This document shows, one piece after another, positions 11,197-22,241 of a stretch of 64,000 bases of DNA; the stretch's first letter is position 1; the number at the start of each line of letters is the position of its first letter. The stretch is from positions 29,133,977 through 29,197,976 of the forward strand of contig JAOANR010000012.1 of the NCBI GenBank assembly GCA_030278955.1, given 5' to 3'. Source of the DNA: Hygrophila difformis (taxonomy: Eukaryota > Streptophyta > Magnoliopsida > Lamiales > Acanthaceae). The translations under genes were made by a program, and so were the position numbers. Below the pieces are notes generated by a model. It saw only the letters and a program-made list of their open reading frames with translations. It ran no database searches and was not told the origin of the DNA.

Positions 11197-12437
11197 AGGT
11201 GGAAAATTAGCCCTAGGCCCACTAGGCCCATCTGGTCGCCAAACAATTATGCCTTGTCGCGGAACAAATTCTGCTTCAGGACACACTTTTTAGCTCCAAG
11301 ATGGCGCCCAGGAGGGGCGGGACTTGAGATCCGGAGAGGAAAGGACAAAAAATCTTGCACTGGTGGAGCTGTGGTCCAGGGACTTCCTCATTCTTTCGAC
11401 ATGTGATAAATTTTGAAAATGAAAGAGATGGTGAGGGGCACGTGACTTTGCTTTGGTTTTCTCTGTCTGGCGCGGAGTGAGTGTCTGGGCGCGATCCATT
11501 CCATTTTGTCGCGGAACATTGTTCCGCGACAAAGGCTCCGTGTTTTGGTACTCCTCTCACAGTCTCGGAGTAAGATTTTGGGCGCGGAGCATTTTTCTGG
11601 GCGCGGAGCACTTGGTCGCGGAGTACTACTCCGCGACAAGGGATTAATTTTCTCTCTCCTCTCTTTCTTCCTCACGTGCTCGGTTTCTTCTCTCTCTTTC
11701 TTCTTCAATTATTTCCTCTCGCCATTTTCTCTTCTCCTTCCTCTATGTTCTTCCAGTTTCCTCCATTTTCTTCATTTCTGTTTCCTGCTCTCTCTTTCTT
11801 TCCTCTTCTTCGTTTCTTCTTCATCCACCCTTCCTGATTTCTTTTCTGTTCTCTTCTCGGCTCGTCGGAATAATCAAGGGGGTGGTCGGAAATGGGAGCT
11901 CGGAGATGGACTGTGCGGTGGAAATGGAGGGGGGCTGTCGACGCGGGTCTGTTGTTGGAGTGCTCGGGTGGTGCAGTGGCGGCGAGAGGCGGCTGAGGAG
12001 GCGAGTGCAGTGGTGGTACAGGGCCGCGCTTGGACGGGAGAGCGGTGGCGGTGGAGACGCGTGAGGGTGGCTCGACGAGGGCTGTGCGGTGGTGAAAGAG
12101 ATGGGGGCAGGCGGCAGCGGCTGAAACGGGTGAGGGTTTGATTTGATTTTTTGGGGGTTTTGTTGGTTGTGGTGGATGGTGGTGTTGGAGGATGAAGGTG
12201 GAGTGGCCGCGGGGCTGGACGCCGGAGGTGGGTGTTGATGGGTGGTGACTGAGTGGTCGGAGATGGTGGTCCGGTAAGGCGGTGATCGGAGGTTGAGGAT
12301 GAGGGTGGTCGGAAAAATGGTGGATGAGGTCGGAGGGGATGAGTTGACTGAGATGGAGGGAATGGGACGGAGGAAGGCTTGCCGGAGCATCGGCCGGCGG
12401 CGAGGCGGCGCCGGCGGCGCAGCGGCGGGAATTAGGG

Positions 12438-12567
12438 TAGGGTTAGGGTTTGCAATTTAGGGTTAGGTTATTGGGCTGGAGGACATGGGCTAATTGTATT
12501 GGGCTCAGTGGGTTTAGGTGATTGGGCTTGGATGAGTATTTGGGCCAAAGGATGGTGTAATGGGCTT
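12438..12567 (-). promoter_or_regulatory. Telo-box plus six TGGGCY (site II) motifs in the LARD LTR
   Basis: On the plus strand six TGGGCY motifs start at 12472, 12486, 12500, 12523, 12541 and 12561. Next to them is a cluster of TAGGGTT/TTAGGG (telo-box, AAACCCTA on the minus strand) at 12432-12467. In Arabidopsis the pairing of telo-boxes with site II elements is known from promoters active in dividing cells, such as ribosomal protein genes. Read on the minus strand, the block is followed by a very GC-rich stretch and a proline/serine-rich open frame from 12390, like a plant gene 5' end. The 5' LTR copy is at 21239-21368. Confidence 0.5.
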
Positions 12568-13119
12568 CAATGGATTTGGACTCTTGGTTGGATGATAATG
12601 GACCTGGGACAAATTAGATCGGGCTAGGGGAATTGGACTGGATTGGACTTGCAGCACTTGGACCAAATTACCTGTAATCAATTTAAATTAACAGTAATTA
12701 GTGGACCATTTAATTTTTAATTATAGCAAAAACAGAAAATGGAAATAAAGATAAACATAAGAATTAAATAAATATATACATCAAAATGTAATAATATAAA
12801 TATAATATTTATTCCCTTGATTATTTGGTTTGTATTCTATTTAATGAATCCGAGTTTCACCGAATAGACATTACCGAACCAAAATTAATCAAGTGTATGG
12901 TTTTTAATATTTTTATCATGTTTTTGGATTTTTTAACATAAAATTAATAGAAAAAACAATATTTTTGTATTTTTCAATATCAGCTTATTATTTATACAAA
13001 CTTGCATAAATCTGTTAAATTCAACTGCTTTCTTATTAAAATAAGACCGGAATGCGATCAAATGTCCGTATTAGACACGGAAATAGATTGAAAATAATGG
13101 TCAATTTTGGCCATTATCA

Positions 13120-13133
13120 ACATCCTCACATTT
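13120..13133 (-). other. Polypurine tract of the LARD 3' LTR
   Basis: On the minus strand AAATGTGAGGATGT stands directly before the 3' LTR start TGATAATGG. This is the expected place for the tract that primes plus-strand DNA. A hairpin with AGAGTC/GACTCT outer arms and GTTC/GAAC inner arms (13158-13187) lies about 25 nt before it in element sense. Confidence 0.75.
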
Positions 13134-14563
13134 AATACTGATCGTCCCCGAGCAGTCAGAGTCAATGTTCCTAAGAACACGGACTCTACATATTCAATCT
13201 ATTTTCGTGGCTTCAAAAATTTCATTCTTTTTATATTGGGATAAGACAATCAAAAACTACAAGTATTAAATTCTCTTGATTGCAGTGTTTAATAAAATGA
13301 TACTTCTCACTATATCGGGCCTACAAATCAGTCATTATTGATAATTCTTCATGAACATCATGTTTAGAAAAACTCATTGATTTAATTCTAGAATTAAAGT
13401 ATGACATGAACATAATTAAAAGCAGAGCCTCACATATAGTGGAAACGGAAATTTCACTCACTCTCAAAAAGGGGTTTTATCAATGAGCACTCATAATCAA
13501 TTTTAATTAAATTATCCCATAAGCTTGCAATTGGACCAACTCGCCACCGGCTCATTTCTTTAAATCGAGATCATGAGGTCTTATTTAAGGGTTATAACGG
13601 GGCATACGGTTGTAACATTTGGTAGGAAAGGAAATTATTGGGCTAAGAAGTGGCAAGAATTAATTCTATCATAACTTGGCATATTTATTTAAAATTTATG
13701 ATCATCAATTTATTTCTTTCTTTCTTTTGCTTTTCTTTTCATATTGCATGACATTAGACTATGTCTAATTTGCTTTGTCATTTGCAATTTATTTTGTGTT
13801 GAATTAAATTCAACTTTTTTTTTTTTTTTTTTTTTATCGGATTTTTGAATACCGATTGAATTCTTGTTGATGATCAAAAATTGTAATGCCTTGATAAAAT
13901 TTATTCGTTGCACACTTGGGTTTGAATTTTTTGGTCTTTTTAGAAGGCTTGGAATAATATAGAGGGCTTCAAAGAAAAATTAGGCTTAAGGCTCAAAGTT
14001 GGTTTATCCTAAAGGGAAAATATTTTTGGGTTTGGATTTCAAACGAAGGCCAAAAATTTGGGTTTTTCTAAGTGCCTCGATCATATGCTCGATTTTTGGA
14101 ATATGGCATGGTCTTGAATCGGTCCCAATCGCAAGTTCTAGTGTCCTTTAACTAAAATGATTTTCACACATCAAAGAAAAGAATGAGTAAAAATGACTCA
14201 TGGCTCAAATCTCACATGGAATGGTTCATTCATGTCATACAATATTCTTAAATTTAATCTTTGAAAAATTCATACAATCTATTCAATTAAATTCTCAACA
14301 TGAGGACTCATTACCCAACAAGATGATGATATCATTAAATTTTTATAGCTCAAAACCTCAAAAATTCATATCATGCATGTCTTCAATTATATTATCCCAA
14401 TTTAAAAGTTTGAAAATTTAATCATAAACCAAAATCTCATATGTGAATTCTTAGCAGAGTTATGCATGCTTTGCACTGGGTTTAAATATAAAATAATAAA
14501 AAATAAACAAAAAGAAAAGTAACACACTTTTTTTTTTTTTTTTTTTTTTTTAAGTGAAGAATC

Positions 14564-14600
14564 AACATCCTCACATTTTGAGCCTTGCTCGAAATGTGAG
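14564..14600 (-). repeat. Hairpin + purine-tract module, internal copy 1
   Basis: Repeats the AAATGTGAGGATGTTGAT sequence that forms the end of the internal region and the first bases of the LTR. It is fused to a hairpin CTCACATTTTGAGC / GCTCGAAATGTGAG (14570-14600, 3 nt loop, one mismatch). Confidence 0.85.
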
Positions 14601-14876
14601 TCAATCCGTTCCCACTCAAACAAATTTTCAAAATTGAAATAAAATAAAAGAGGAGGGAGGGAGGGAGAAAATATTTAAATAAAAACTAAGAACATACTTC
14701 CGATAGCCTTTTTCATCAAACCAATTAAGTGTTCGACGATTTTGGCTATGTGTGATTGTTTGGTTCATCGAACAAAGCAATTTGTTCGATGCCCAACACT
14801 TAGAAAATTCTGATTTTCATCAAAATTGTTCAATCACATTTTGAATTTTATAATATTTAATCTACTATATTTGCTT

Positions 14877-15323
14877 GCATAAATTAGGTTGGATTAATTC
14901 TGTTCTTATAAATGTTATTCCGGATTTTAAATTGCTTTAAATTCCGGGAATACTTTCAACTAATCACAGAATCAATCCAACCGGGAACCTGTTTTGGAGC
15001 TTTAATTTTCTTTTTGGTGATTCCACAAATTCCTGCAAAGCAAACACAGAAGAAGTTATCGGGTTTTCTCAAAAATATCAACATCCTCACATTTAGAGTC
15101 TTAGTACTCTAAATGTGATTCAATTGACTAACACCCAAATTATTTAATAATATGCACAAGAGATATAAATATAAATATAGATATATGTATACATATAATT
15201 TTGACTTGCAGAAATTTAGGTTGGATTAATTCCGTCCTTGCGAGAATTATTCCGGATTTTAAATTTCTTTGAATTCCGGATATAATCTTCGGTCAATTAC
15301 AGAACTAATCCAACCGGGAACCT
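14877..15323. repeat. Pair of direct repeats, about 115 bp each
   Basis: 14877-14993 and 15208-15323 share the blocks TTAGGTTGGATTAATTC, ATTCCGGATTTTAAATT, AATTCCGG and AATCCAACCGGGAACCT, with many small differences. The stretch between the first repeat and the next module (GATTCCTGCAA...GGGTTTTC) is repeated again at 15739-15790. The interior thus grew by duplication of a unit that ends with a hairpin/purine module. Confidence 0.8.
15080..15118 (-). repeat. Hairpin + purine-tract module, internal copy 2
   Basis: AAATGTGAGGATGTTGAT again on the minus strand. Its 5' half is the arm of a perfect 12 bp hairpin TCACATTTAGAG / CTCTAAATGTGA with an 8 nt loop (15087-15118). Confidence 0.87.
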
Positions 15324-15792
15324 CTTTAGATGCTCAGTCGGGACAGGGGCGACGGGAAGTGAGATGATGGCCGTGGCTTGTCCGATGGTGGTGAGCAATT
15401 GGTAGTCCGAAGATCTGCTGCTCCATTTGTTGCTTCACCAGTGATGAGGGTTTTCTCAGCGCAGTGGTGGTGTTGAGGTGGATGAGCGATGGAGCAGCGG
15501 TTGAGCTTCGTGGTCCGGATGTGGTGGAGATGACAAACACGTGAGTCTCACGTGTTGTGCAATTTACAATTGCCAATTAGTGTAGCTCCACTGCTACACT
15601 TCTCCATTTTTCTTTGATTTTTCGTTTAATTAACCTCGATTTTACAATTGGAGAGGTGTAAAATTAAACGAAAGATCAAAGTAGTGTAGCCCCAATGCTA
15701 CACTTCCACATTTAACTCCGTACACCATTTTGGTGGCTCCATGATTCCTGCAAGCAAAAATACCCAATTGGTTAGGTTTTCCCCTCAAATCT

Positions 15793-15828
15793 ACATCCTC
15801 ACATTTAGAGTCTTAGTACTCTAAATGT
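15793..15828 (-). repeat. Hairpin + purine-tract module, internal copy 3
   Basis: AAATGTGAGGATGT with a 10 bp perfect hairpin ACATTTAGAG / CTCTAAATGT and the same 8 nt loop TCTTAGTA as copy 2 (15801-15828). Confidence 0.87.
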
Positions 15829-15938
15829 TTAATTGATTTGAGGGTACTTCTCTGTTCTGAAATATATACACAAAACTAACACTAAACTAACTATGAGTAA
15901 TCAGGAGTGTAATTCTCTTAATAAACGACGCTGCATCC

Positions 15939-15956
15939 TCCCCGGCAACGGCGCCA
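15939..15956 (-). other. Primer-binding site, tRNA-Asp
   Basis: On the minus strand TGGCGCCGTTGCCGGGGA starts directly at the end of the 5' LTR. It is complementary to the 3' end of plant tRNA-Asp (...CCCCGGCAACGGCG plus CCA). This is the primer of the Athila lineage of Ty3/Gypsy elements and sets the orientation of the LARD. Confidence 0.93.
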
Positions 15957-18900
15957 TGAAACTTTTGACAAATTTCATTAACACGAATATTTTTCAATTA
16001 AAATATATCAGGATTGAATTTATTAAATGAAGGAGGATTATGATTCGTGGGAGAGGGGTTTAAGGATATATTAAGGTTGTTACTCTTTATTACTCATGTG
16101 AGGGGCTTTAATTTCAAATGGCAATGTGGTCCTCTCTGCCATGAAACTTCTGACAAATCTCATGATACAACCGGGATAAATTGACCTTCAGCCTGTCACA
16201 CTGAGGGTCCCCGGCATATGTGCCATGATACTTCTCATGATTTCATGTCATGAGATTCCCTGCCATGAAACTTTCGGCAGATTCCCACTACATGAGTATT
16301 TTCTGAAAAATCACATTTGTATTTACTCGTGTTAAGAAACTGTGCCCCCGAAAGCGCACGGAGTCAAAAATTGCAGTATTTATAGTAAGTACCGGATCGT
16401 TCACTGGAGGATGTGCGATGGAAGCAGGGCCCACGCCGTTTACTAAGATTTTCCACTCGGTTACTCGATTCGAGTTTGTGAAATGACTAACAACTACTTG
16501 ACAGAATTTAAATTATATTATGAAAGCAATTAAATTAAGCAGATAAAATTATTCTAGAAAGCGAATTAAATTTAATCTAAGAAAGCAATAAAATTATTCT
16601 AAGAAAGCGGTTAAAATTATCTAAGAAAGCAGATATAAATTGAGACAGAAGGGACAGGGAGAAAAGAATAAAGATTGGACAAGATTCAGATGAAACACAG
16701 TTAAACTTCCATTTTAATACACAGATCTTTGTTTGGGATAATTCGTTCAGTTAGCTAATTCTCATGCTCTCTATACCATGTTCCCTTTAACAGACAGGTA
16801 CTTACAACAAGAGTTTACATGCTCTTAAGAAAATAGATTCTAAGATACCACAGATGCATAACTACCCTTGCAATGGTATGTTATTCATCTGTGGTGGATA
16901 AGCAACACCTGACAAATCATTAGTTGAAGTGTCAAGTACCGCTATCATTCCCCCATGTCACGCCCAAAGATTCTAATTAAGCCCTGAACTATCCCTTAAC
17001 TCTCAGTCCTAGTAGCAGTTACACAACTCTCAATACAACCGAGTGACCTCTAAAGAAAGCAATTAAAAGAAAGCGGTAAAGAAAGCATTTAAAATCCTAT
17101 CACTCGGAGGTTTTTGAAAGTCTGACCCTGGTAGTAAAAGAAAGCCCCCAGTCAGAATGACCGGATGTGGATCAAGAATTCCCTATTCTCGGTGAACCGC
17201 TCGCAGTGTTCACTTCTCGTCGGGTGGTTATGAGATACAAACTAATGAAACGAACTAATAAATTAGTTCGTTCCGGATGCACTCACCCAGGACTCAAAAA
17301 TAGGCTTTGGCAGAAGAAGATAGCAGTTGAAAGAATACTCAACCCTACCTTAGAAAATAACCAAGGCCCGAATGTTGTTCCTCTAGTATTATCTGTCACA
17401 CCTTATCGGAATCCAAGTGGAATCCGACCCAGTGCAATATTTAATACAAGATTTCCAACAAACAGCAATTTTGGAAAATAATCGATGTGAAAATCATTCC
17501 CTAAACAGGTACTAGACTCTCAAATAAAACACAGATCCTTTCAGTCTAGGTGAGACCTAATCGCTGACTCTGCTTCTAATTTCCCAAAATCAACCCCCAG
17601 TCGGATATGAATTAGTCATAACTGTTGAATTTATCCCTTACTCAGATCCGGATTTTATAAAGGAATTTTTGTTGGAAATTTATTATGAGACATCTGATTA
17701 AAGTCATGACTTCTATGTCCAAGGGAAGGATCCCAAAATAATATTGACCACAATATCTACATAATAATATTATGCATAAAGTTATAGAGAAGTGTAAAAT
17801 TAAATAACCCAAAATATAAGGTGGGTTTAGACAGAAGTTGGAACACAAAGGTGAAATAGCCGGAGATGAGAAGAATTTATTTGGCTAAAAAGATGGCAAA
17901 ACGATTGGGTGGACTGCAAACATCTGCTGTCCAATTTCCCTCTCATTTGGATGGAATGATTTTTAGACAGTGGAATGCCTCAAATGACAGTTGCCACTGT
18001 CATCTTAAACTCCACTATCTGTGAATTTGGATAAAAACCCACATGTTCTATCACTGTAGTAATTATTAGATGACATTGGCAAATATCATCTAACATTACT
18101 ACAGCTCCAGATTCGGGTTTGAAATTAAGATAAAGAAAAGAAAACTGTATCCGGGTAGGAGTCAGCTGAGCAGCTATTATAATCCCGGATGGACGAACCG
18201 CCAAGGCTTCGACCGACCGCTATTCGGACCATGCAAAATAACATCTAATAATTAATATACAGACCACGAGCTAGTTATCCGTGTGGGAATACCTGCCAAC
18301 ATTAATCTGATATATTCCTTATTAGCTGTTTCACACAACACGGAAAGACAAAATAAATAAAAGAAAAATATTTTTGGGTCATCTTGCATGAGAGACATTG
18401 GTTTCTCATGCAAGGTATGGAAATGATTCCATAATTACTCTTCATGTCTAAATAATCACTCATTCCATAATTAATTAATTAATTACAGTCCGGATTATAT
18501 ACTTAGATCATTAGAGTTTGATCATTTGTAGAGGAATCTTTTAATGGGAAATTGAACAAAGTTCTTTATATCAAATTAATCATGGGTTGAGATCATTGGA
18601 TTTCAACCTCAAAATATTAATATAAAGGTTCAATTAATTAATGGAGTGAGATGAAGAATAAAAATTTGGCAAAAAGGTGCCACTTTGTCGCGGAATAGAG
18701 TTTGTGTCGCGGAGCATGGTTCCGCGACAAGGTTTCGCGAAAAAGAGGTGGGAAATAAGAGAAATAAATATTCTTGAAAATTATGGTTTGCTTTGTCGCT
18801 AAACAAAAATTTTGTCGCGGAACATGGTTCCGCGACAAGGGATATAGCGACAAAGGGGTTTGAAAGTTGGCAAGGACATAATTCCTGGTCGCGGAACAAG

Positions 18901-21900
18901 GATTTTGTCGCGGTACGTGGTTCCGCGACAAAGGTTCCGCGCCAGAGTCCTCCCAGAATAAAATTGCAAGTATTTGGGTCCTTGGGCGCTAACCACGGAT
19001 TTTGTCGCGGAACGTGGTTCCGCGACAAGAGTTGCATCGCGACCAAGGGGTTTCAAAATTAATGGCAAGGCATAATTTTCTGTCTCGGAATAAGATTTTG
19101 TCGCGGAACGTGGTTCCGCGACAAGGGTGCTCCGCGACAAAAGCCATGCAGACAAAATGCAAGAATTTGGTCCTCTGTCGCTAAACAGGGGTTTTGTCGC
19201 GGAACGTGGTTCCGCGACAAGAGTGTATGGCGACAAAGGGTTTTAAAATATTTTATAAAAATTTTGGCAGCATAACCCCTTATATTGCATTACATGGGTG
19301 TGCGTTGTGATCCGTGGGATCACAACGGGAAAATTACATTGCAACCCGTGGGGTTACAATGTGGTGCAATACAATATAGGGGATGCAATTTTAAATAAAT
19401 ATGCATAAACACTAAAATGCCATCCACTTTCTAGATCTATTAAACGAAAAAGAAAATAAAAATAAACTAAAACACTAAGAGGCAGTACAACATCCACCAA
19501 CTATATTAAGAGACTAAGATTTAAATGAAACCTACACTAATAAATCTAGCAAGAGATAGGCATCAAGTGGTTATACATTTATTAATTCTAATAAAGCATT
19601 AAATCTATCTAAAGATAATAAAAATGGTCAAGTGACCATAATACAAGCAAGACAGTAAATAAACCAAGGGAAAATCACAAGACAATATTTTGGGACATAT
19701 TTTTTCATATAACAACAAAAGCCAAAAATAATGGTTTAAACACACTCATTGATTAAGTGTTTTTCAACCCAAAATTACACTAAAAAGCTGTAAATAATAT
19801 AAAAATGGCTACACTACTATAAACCCATTTATTGCTTAAAACTAACTAACTAAAAATGAAAAATACATGGCCATGAGACCATCATTTCTCAAATTTCTTG
19901 GGAGCACAGTGGTGCCCCAAGAGGAAAAACAAAACTAATCTAAAAAAATATGGGTGTGTAGCTACTGTTCAAGGGGGTGGGAGGATATATTTATAGAGGT
20001 GGAAAATTAGCCCTAGGCCCACTAGGCCCATCTGGTCGCCAAACAATTATGCCTTGTCGCGGAACAAATTCTGCTTCAGGACACACTTTTTAGCTCCAAG
20101 ATGGCGCCCAGGAGGGGCGGGACTTGAGATCCGGAGAGGAAAGGACAAAAAATCTTGCACTGGTGGAGCTGTGGTCCAGGGACTTCCTCATTCTTTCGAC
20201 ATGTGATAAATTTTGAAAATGAAAGAGATGGTGAGGGGCACGTGACTTTGCTTTGGTTTTCTCTGTCTGGCGCGGAGTGAGTGTCTGGGCGCGATCCATT
20301 CCATTTTGTCGCGGAACATTGTTCCGCGACAAAGGCTCCGTGTTTTGGTACTCCTCTCACAGTCTCGGAGTAAGATTTTGGGCGCGGAGCATTTTTCTGG
20401 GCGCGGAGCACTTGGTCGCGGAGTACTACTCCGCGACAAGGGATTAATTTTCTCTCTCCTCTCTTTCTTCCTCACGTGCTCGGTTTCTTCTCTCTCTTTC
20501 TTCTTCAATTATTTCCTCTCGCCATTTTCTCTTCTCCTTCCTCTATGTTCTTCCAGTTTCCTCCATTTTCTTCATTTCTGTTTCCTGCTCTCTCTTTCTT
20601 TCCTCTTCTTCGTTTCTTCTTCATCCACCCTTCCTGATTTCTTTTCTGTTCTCTTCTCGGCTCGTCGGAATAATCAAGGGGGTGGTCGGAAATGGGAGCT
20701 CGGAGATGGACTGTGCGGTGGAAATGGAGGGGGGCTGTCGACGCGGGTCTGTTGTTGGAGTGCTCGGGTGGTGCAGTGGCGGCGAGAGGCGGCTGAGGAG
20801 GCGAGTGCAGTGGTGGTACAGGGCCGGCGCTTGGACGGGAGAGCGGTGGCGGTGGAGACGCATGAGGGTGGCTCGACGAGGGCTGTGCGGTGGTGAAAGA
20901 GATGGGGGCAGGCGGCAGCGGCTGAAACGGGTGAGGGTTTGATTTGATTTTTTGGGGGTTTTGTTGGTTGTGGTGGATGGTGGTGTTGGAGGATGAAGGT
21001 GGAGTGGCCGCGGGGCTGGACGCCGGAGGTGGGTGTTGATGGGTGGTGACTGAGTGGTCGGAGATGGTGGTCCGGTAAGGCGGTGATCGGAGGTTGAGGA
21101 TGAGGGTGGTCGGAAAAATGGTGGATGAGGTCGGAGGGGATGAGTTGACTGAGATGGAGGGAATGGGACGGAGGAAGGCTTGCCGGAGCATCGGCCGGCG
21201 GCGAGGCGGCGCCGGCGGCGCAGCGGCGGGAATTAGGGTAGGGTTAGGGTTTGCAGTTTAGGGTTAGGTTATTGGGCTGGAGGACATGGGCTAATTGTAT
21301 TGGGCTCAGTGGGTTTAGGTGATTGGGCTTGGATGAGTATTTGGGCCAAAGGATGGTGTAATGGGCTTCAATGGATTTGGACTCTTGGTTGGATGATAAT
21401 GGACCTGGGACAAATTAGATCGGGCTAGGGGAATTGGACTGGATTGGACTTGCAGCACTTGGACCAAATTACCTGTAATCAATTTAAATTAACAGTAATT
21501 AGTGGACCATTTAATTTTTAATTATAGCAAAAACAGAAAATGGAAATAAAGATAAACATAAGAATTAAATAAATATATACATCAAAATGTAATAATATAA
21601 ATATAATATTTATTCCCTTGATTATTTGGTTTGTATTCTATTTAATGAATCCGAGTTTCACCGAATAGACATTACCGAACCAAAATTAATCAAGTGTATG
21701 GTTTTTAATATTTTTATCATGTTTTTGGATTTTTTAACATAAAATTAATAGAAAAAACAATATTTTTGTATTTTTCAATACCAGCTTATTATTTATACAA
21801 ACTTGCATAAATCTGTTAAATTCAACTGCTTTCTTATTAAAATAAGACCGGAATGCGATCAAATGTCCGTATTAGACACGGAAATAGATTGAAAATAATG

Positions 21901-21920
21901 GTCAATTTTGGCCATTATCA
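15957..21920 (-). repeat. 5' LTR of the LARD element
   Basis: 5964 bp, the partner of 7157-13119. Differences seen by eye: two near the left end (15967, 15977), a C/A near 18740, C/T near 19021, one inserted G near 20826, G/A near 20863, one near 21256 and one near 21780. It contains the same palindrome array (18705-19220), TATA-like box (19987-19996) and telo-box/site II block (21239-21368). As the upstream LTR in element sense it would supply the promoter. Confidence 0.95.
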
Positions 21921-22071
21921 GAGGCGAAGTTTTAAAATTCTTGTATTCTCATTGTTTAATCTATCCCTAGCCATACGGAAATATTTTGCGAGAACATTAT
22001 GCTTGTCCAATGTTCTTCGGAGGGCACTAACAATTTCAATATCAAGATCGGGAGGATTTCGGCCGCTTCCA
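21921..22071 (-). pseudogene. RepHel, start of the exon split by the LARD
   Basis: Acceptor TTTACAG precedes 22071. The translation SGRNPPDLDIEIVSALRR followed by LDKHNVLAKYFRMARDRL is typical of the Helitron-like N-terminal domain. At 21926/7156 the frame passes across one copy of the GAGGC duplication into ISSRAHDGRTYNR, showing that the 14.8 kb element landed in this exon without loss of bases. Confidence 0.9.
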
Positions 22072-22241
22072 CTGTAAATAAAATACGCTGGGATATCAAT
22101 TTTAGTGTATAAATATATAATTAAACATCAATAAATTTTATATACAGAGGATTTAAGTAAACATAATAAAAATCAGTAGATAATACAATATATTGATTAT
22201 ATAGATGAAAACGGAAATTAGATGAGAATTAGGAAATTTAC

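Larger units (their letters stand above)
7157..13119 (-). repeat. 3' LTR of the LARD element
   Basis: 5963 bp, TGAAAC...ATTATCA on the plus strand. It pairs with 15957-21920 at an offset of 8800 (8801 after a 1 bp indel near 12026). It is AT-rich with several special blocks: short repeats at 7715-7830, a palindrome array at 9905-10420, a TATA-like box at 11187-11196, and a GC-rich stretch with telo-box and TGGGCY motifs at 12400-12570. None of its open frames resembles a known protein, and since the two LTRs are recent copies, identical frames in both are not evidence of selection. Confidence 0.95.
13120..15956 (-). other. Non-coding internal region of the LARD element
   Basis: 2837 bp between the LTRs. 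No retroelement protein motif is visible in any frame. It holds four hairpin/purine-tract modules, two long direct repeats, poly-T tracts (near 13820 and 14530) and inverted repeats near 15580-15700: AGTGTAGC...GCTACACT twice, plus TTTGAT/ATCAAA-type arms around TCGTTTAATT. It is probably only a packaging and priming cassette. Confidence 0.9.
7157..21920 (-). mobile_element. LARD-type non-autonomous LTR retrotransposon with 6 kb LTRs
   Basis: A 14,764 bp element ending TG...CA, flanked by perfect 5 bp target duplications GAGGC (7152-7156, 21921-21925) inside a RepHel exon. LTRs: 7157-13119 and 15957-21920. The primer site at 15939-15956 lies directly next to the right LTR and fixes the minus orientation, so the right LTR is the 5' one. 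The internal 2837 bp shows no gag, protease, RT, RNase H or integrase in any frame. Long LTRs with a short non-coding interior define LARDs (large retrotransposon derivatives). By eye I count about seven substitutions and one 1 bp indel between the LTRs over almost 6 kb, which indicates a very recent insertion. The enzymes must come from another element; the tRNA-Asp primer site suggests an Athila-like Ty3/Gypsy partner. Confidence 0.95.

Noticed and set aside
11821..12390. Pro/Ser-rich minus-strand frame of 189 codons (longer in the other LTR through a 1 bp indel)
   Set aside because: Length changes with a single indel between LTRs and the composition is that of GC-rich low-complexity DNA; treated only as a possible captured leader.
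12430..12467. Interstitial telomere repeat
   Set aside because: Only a few degenerate TTTAGGG units; it fits telo-box promoter motifs better.
14912..15576. Short frames in the LARD interior
   Set aside because: They run across repeats and hairpins and show no retroelement motif.
7157..21920. Tandem segmental duplication of about 6 kb
   Set aside because: TG...CA ends, GAGGC target duplications and a tRNA-Asp primer site directly at the repeat edge show they are LTRs.
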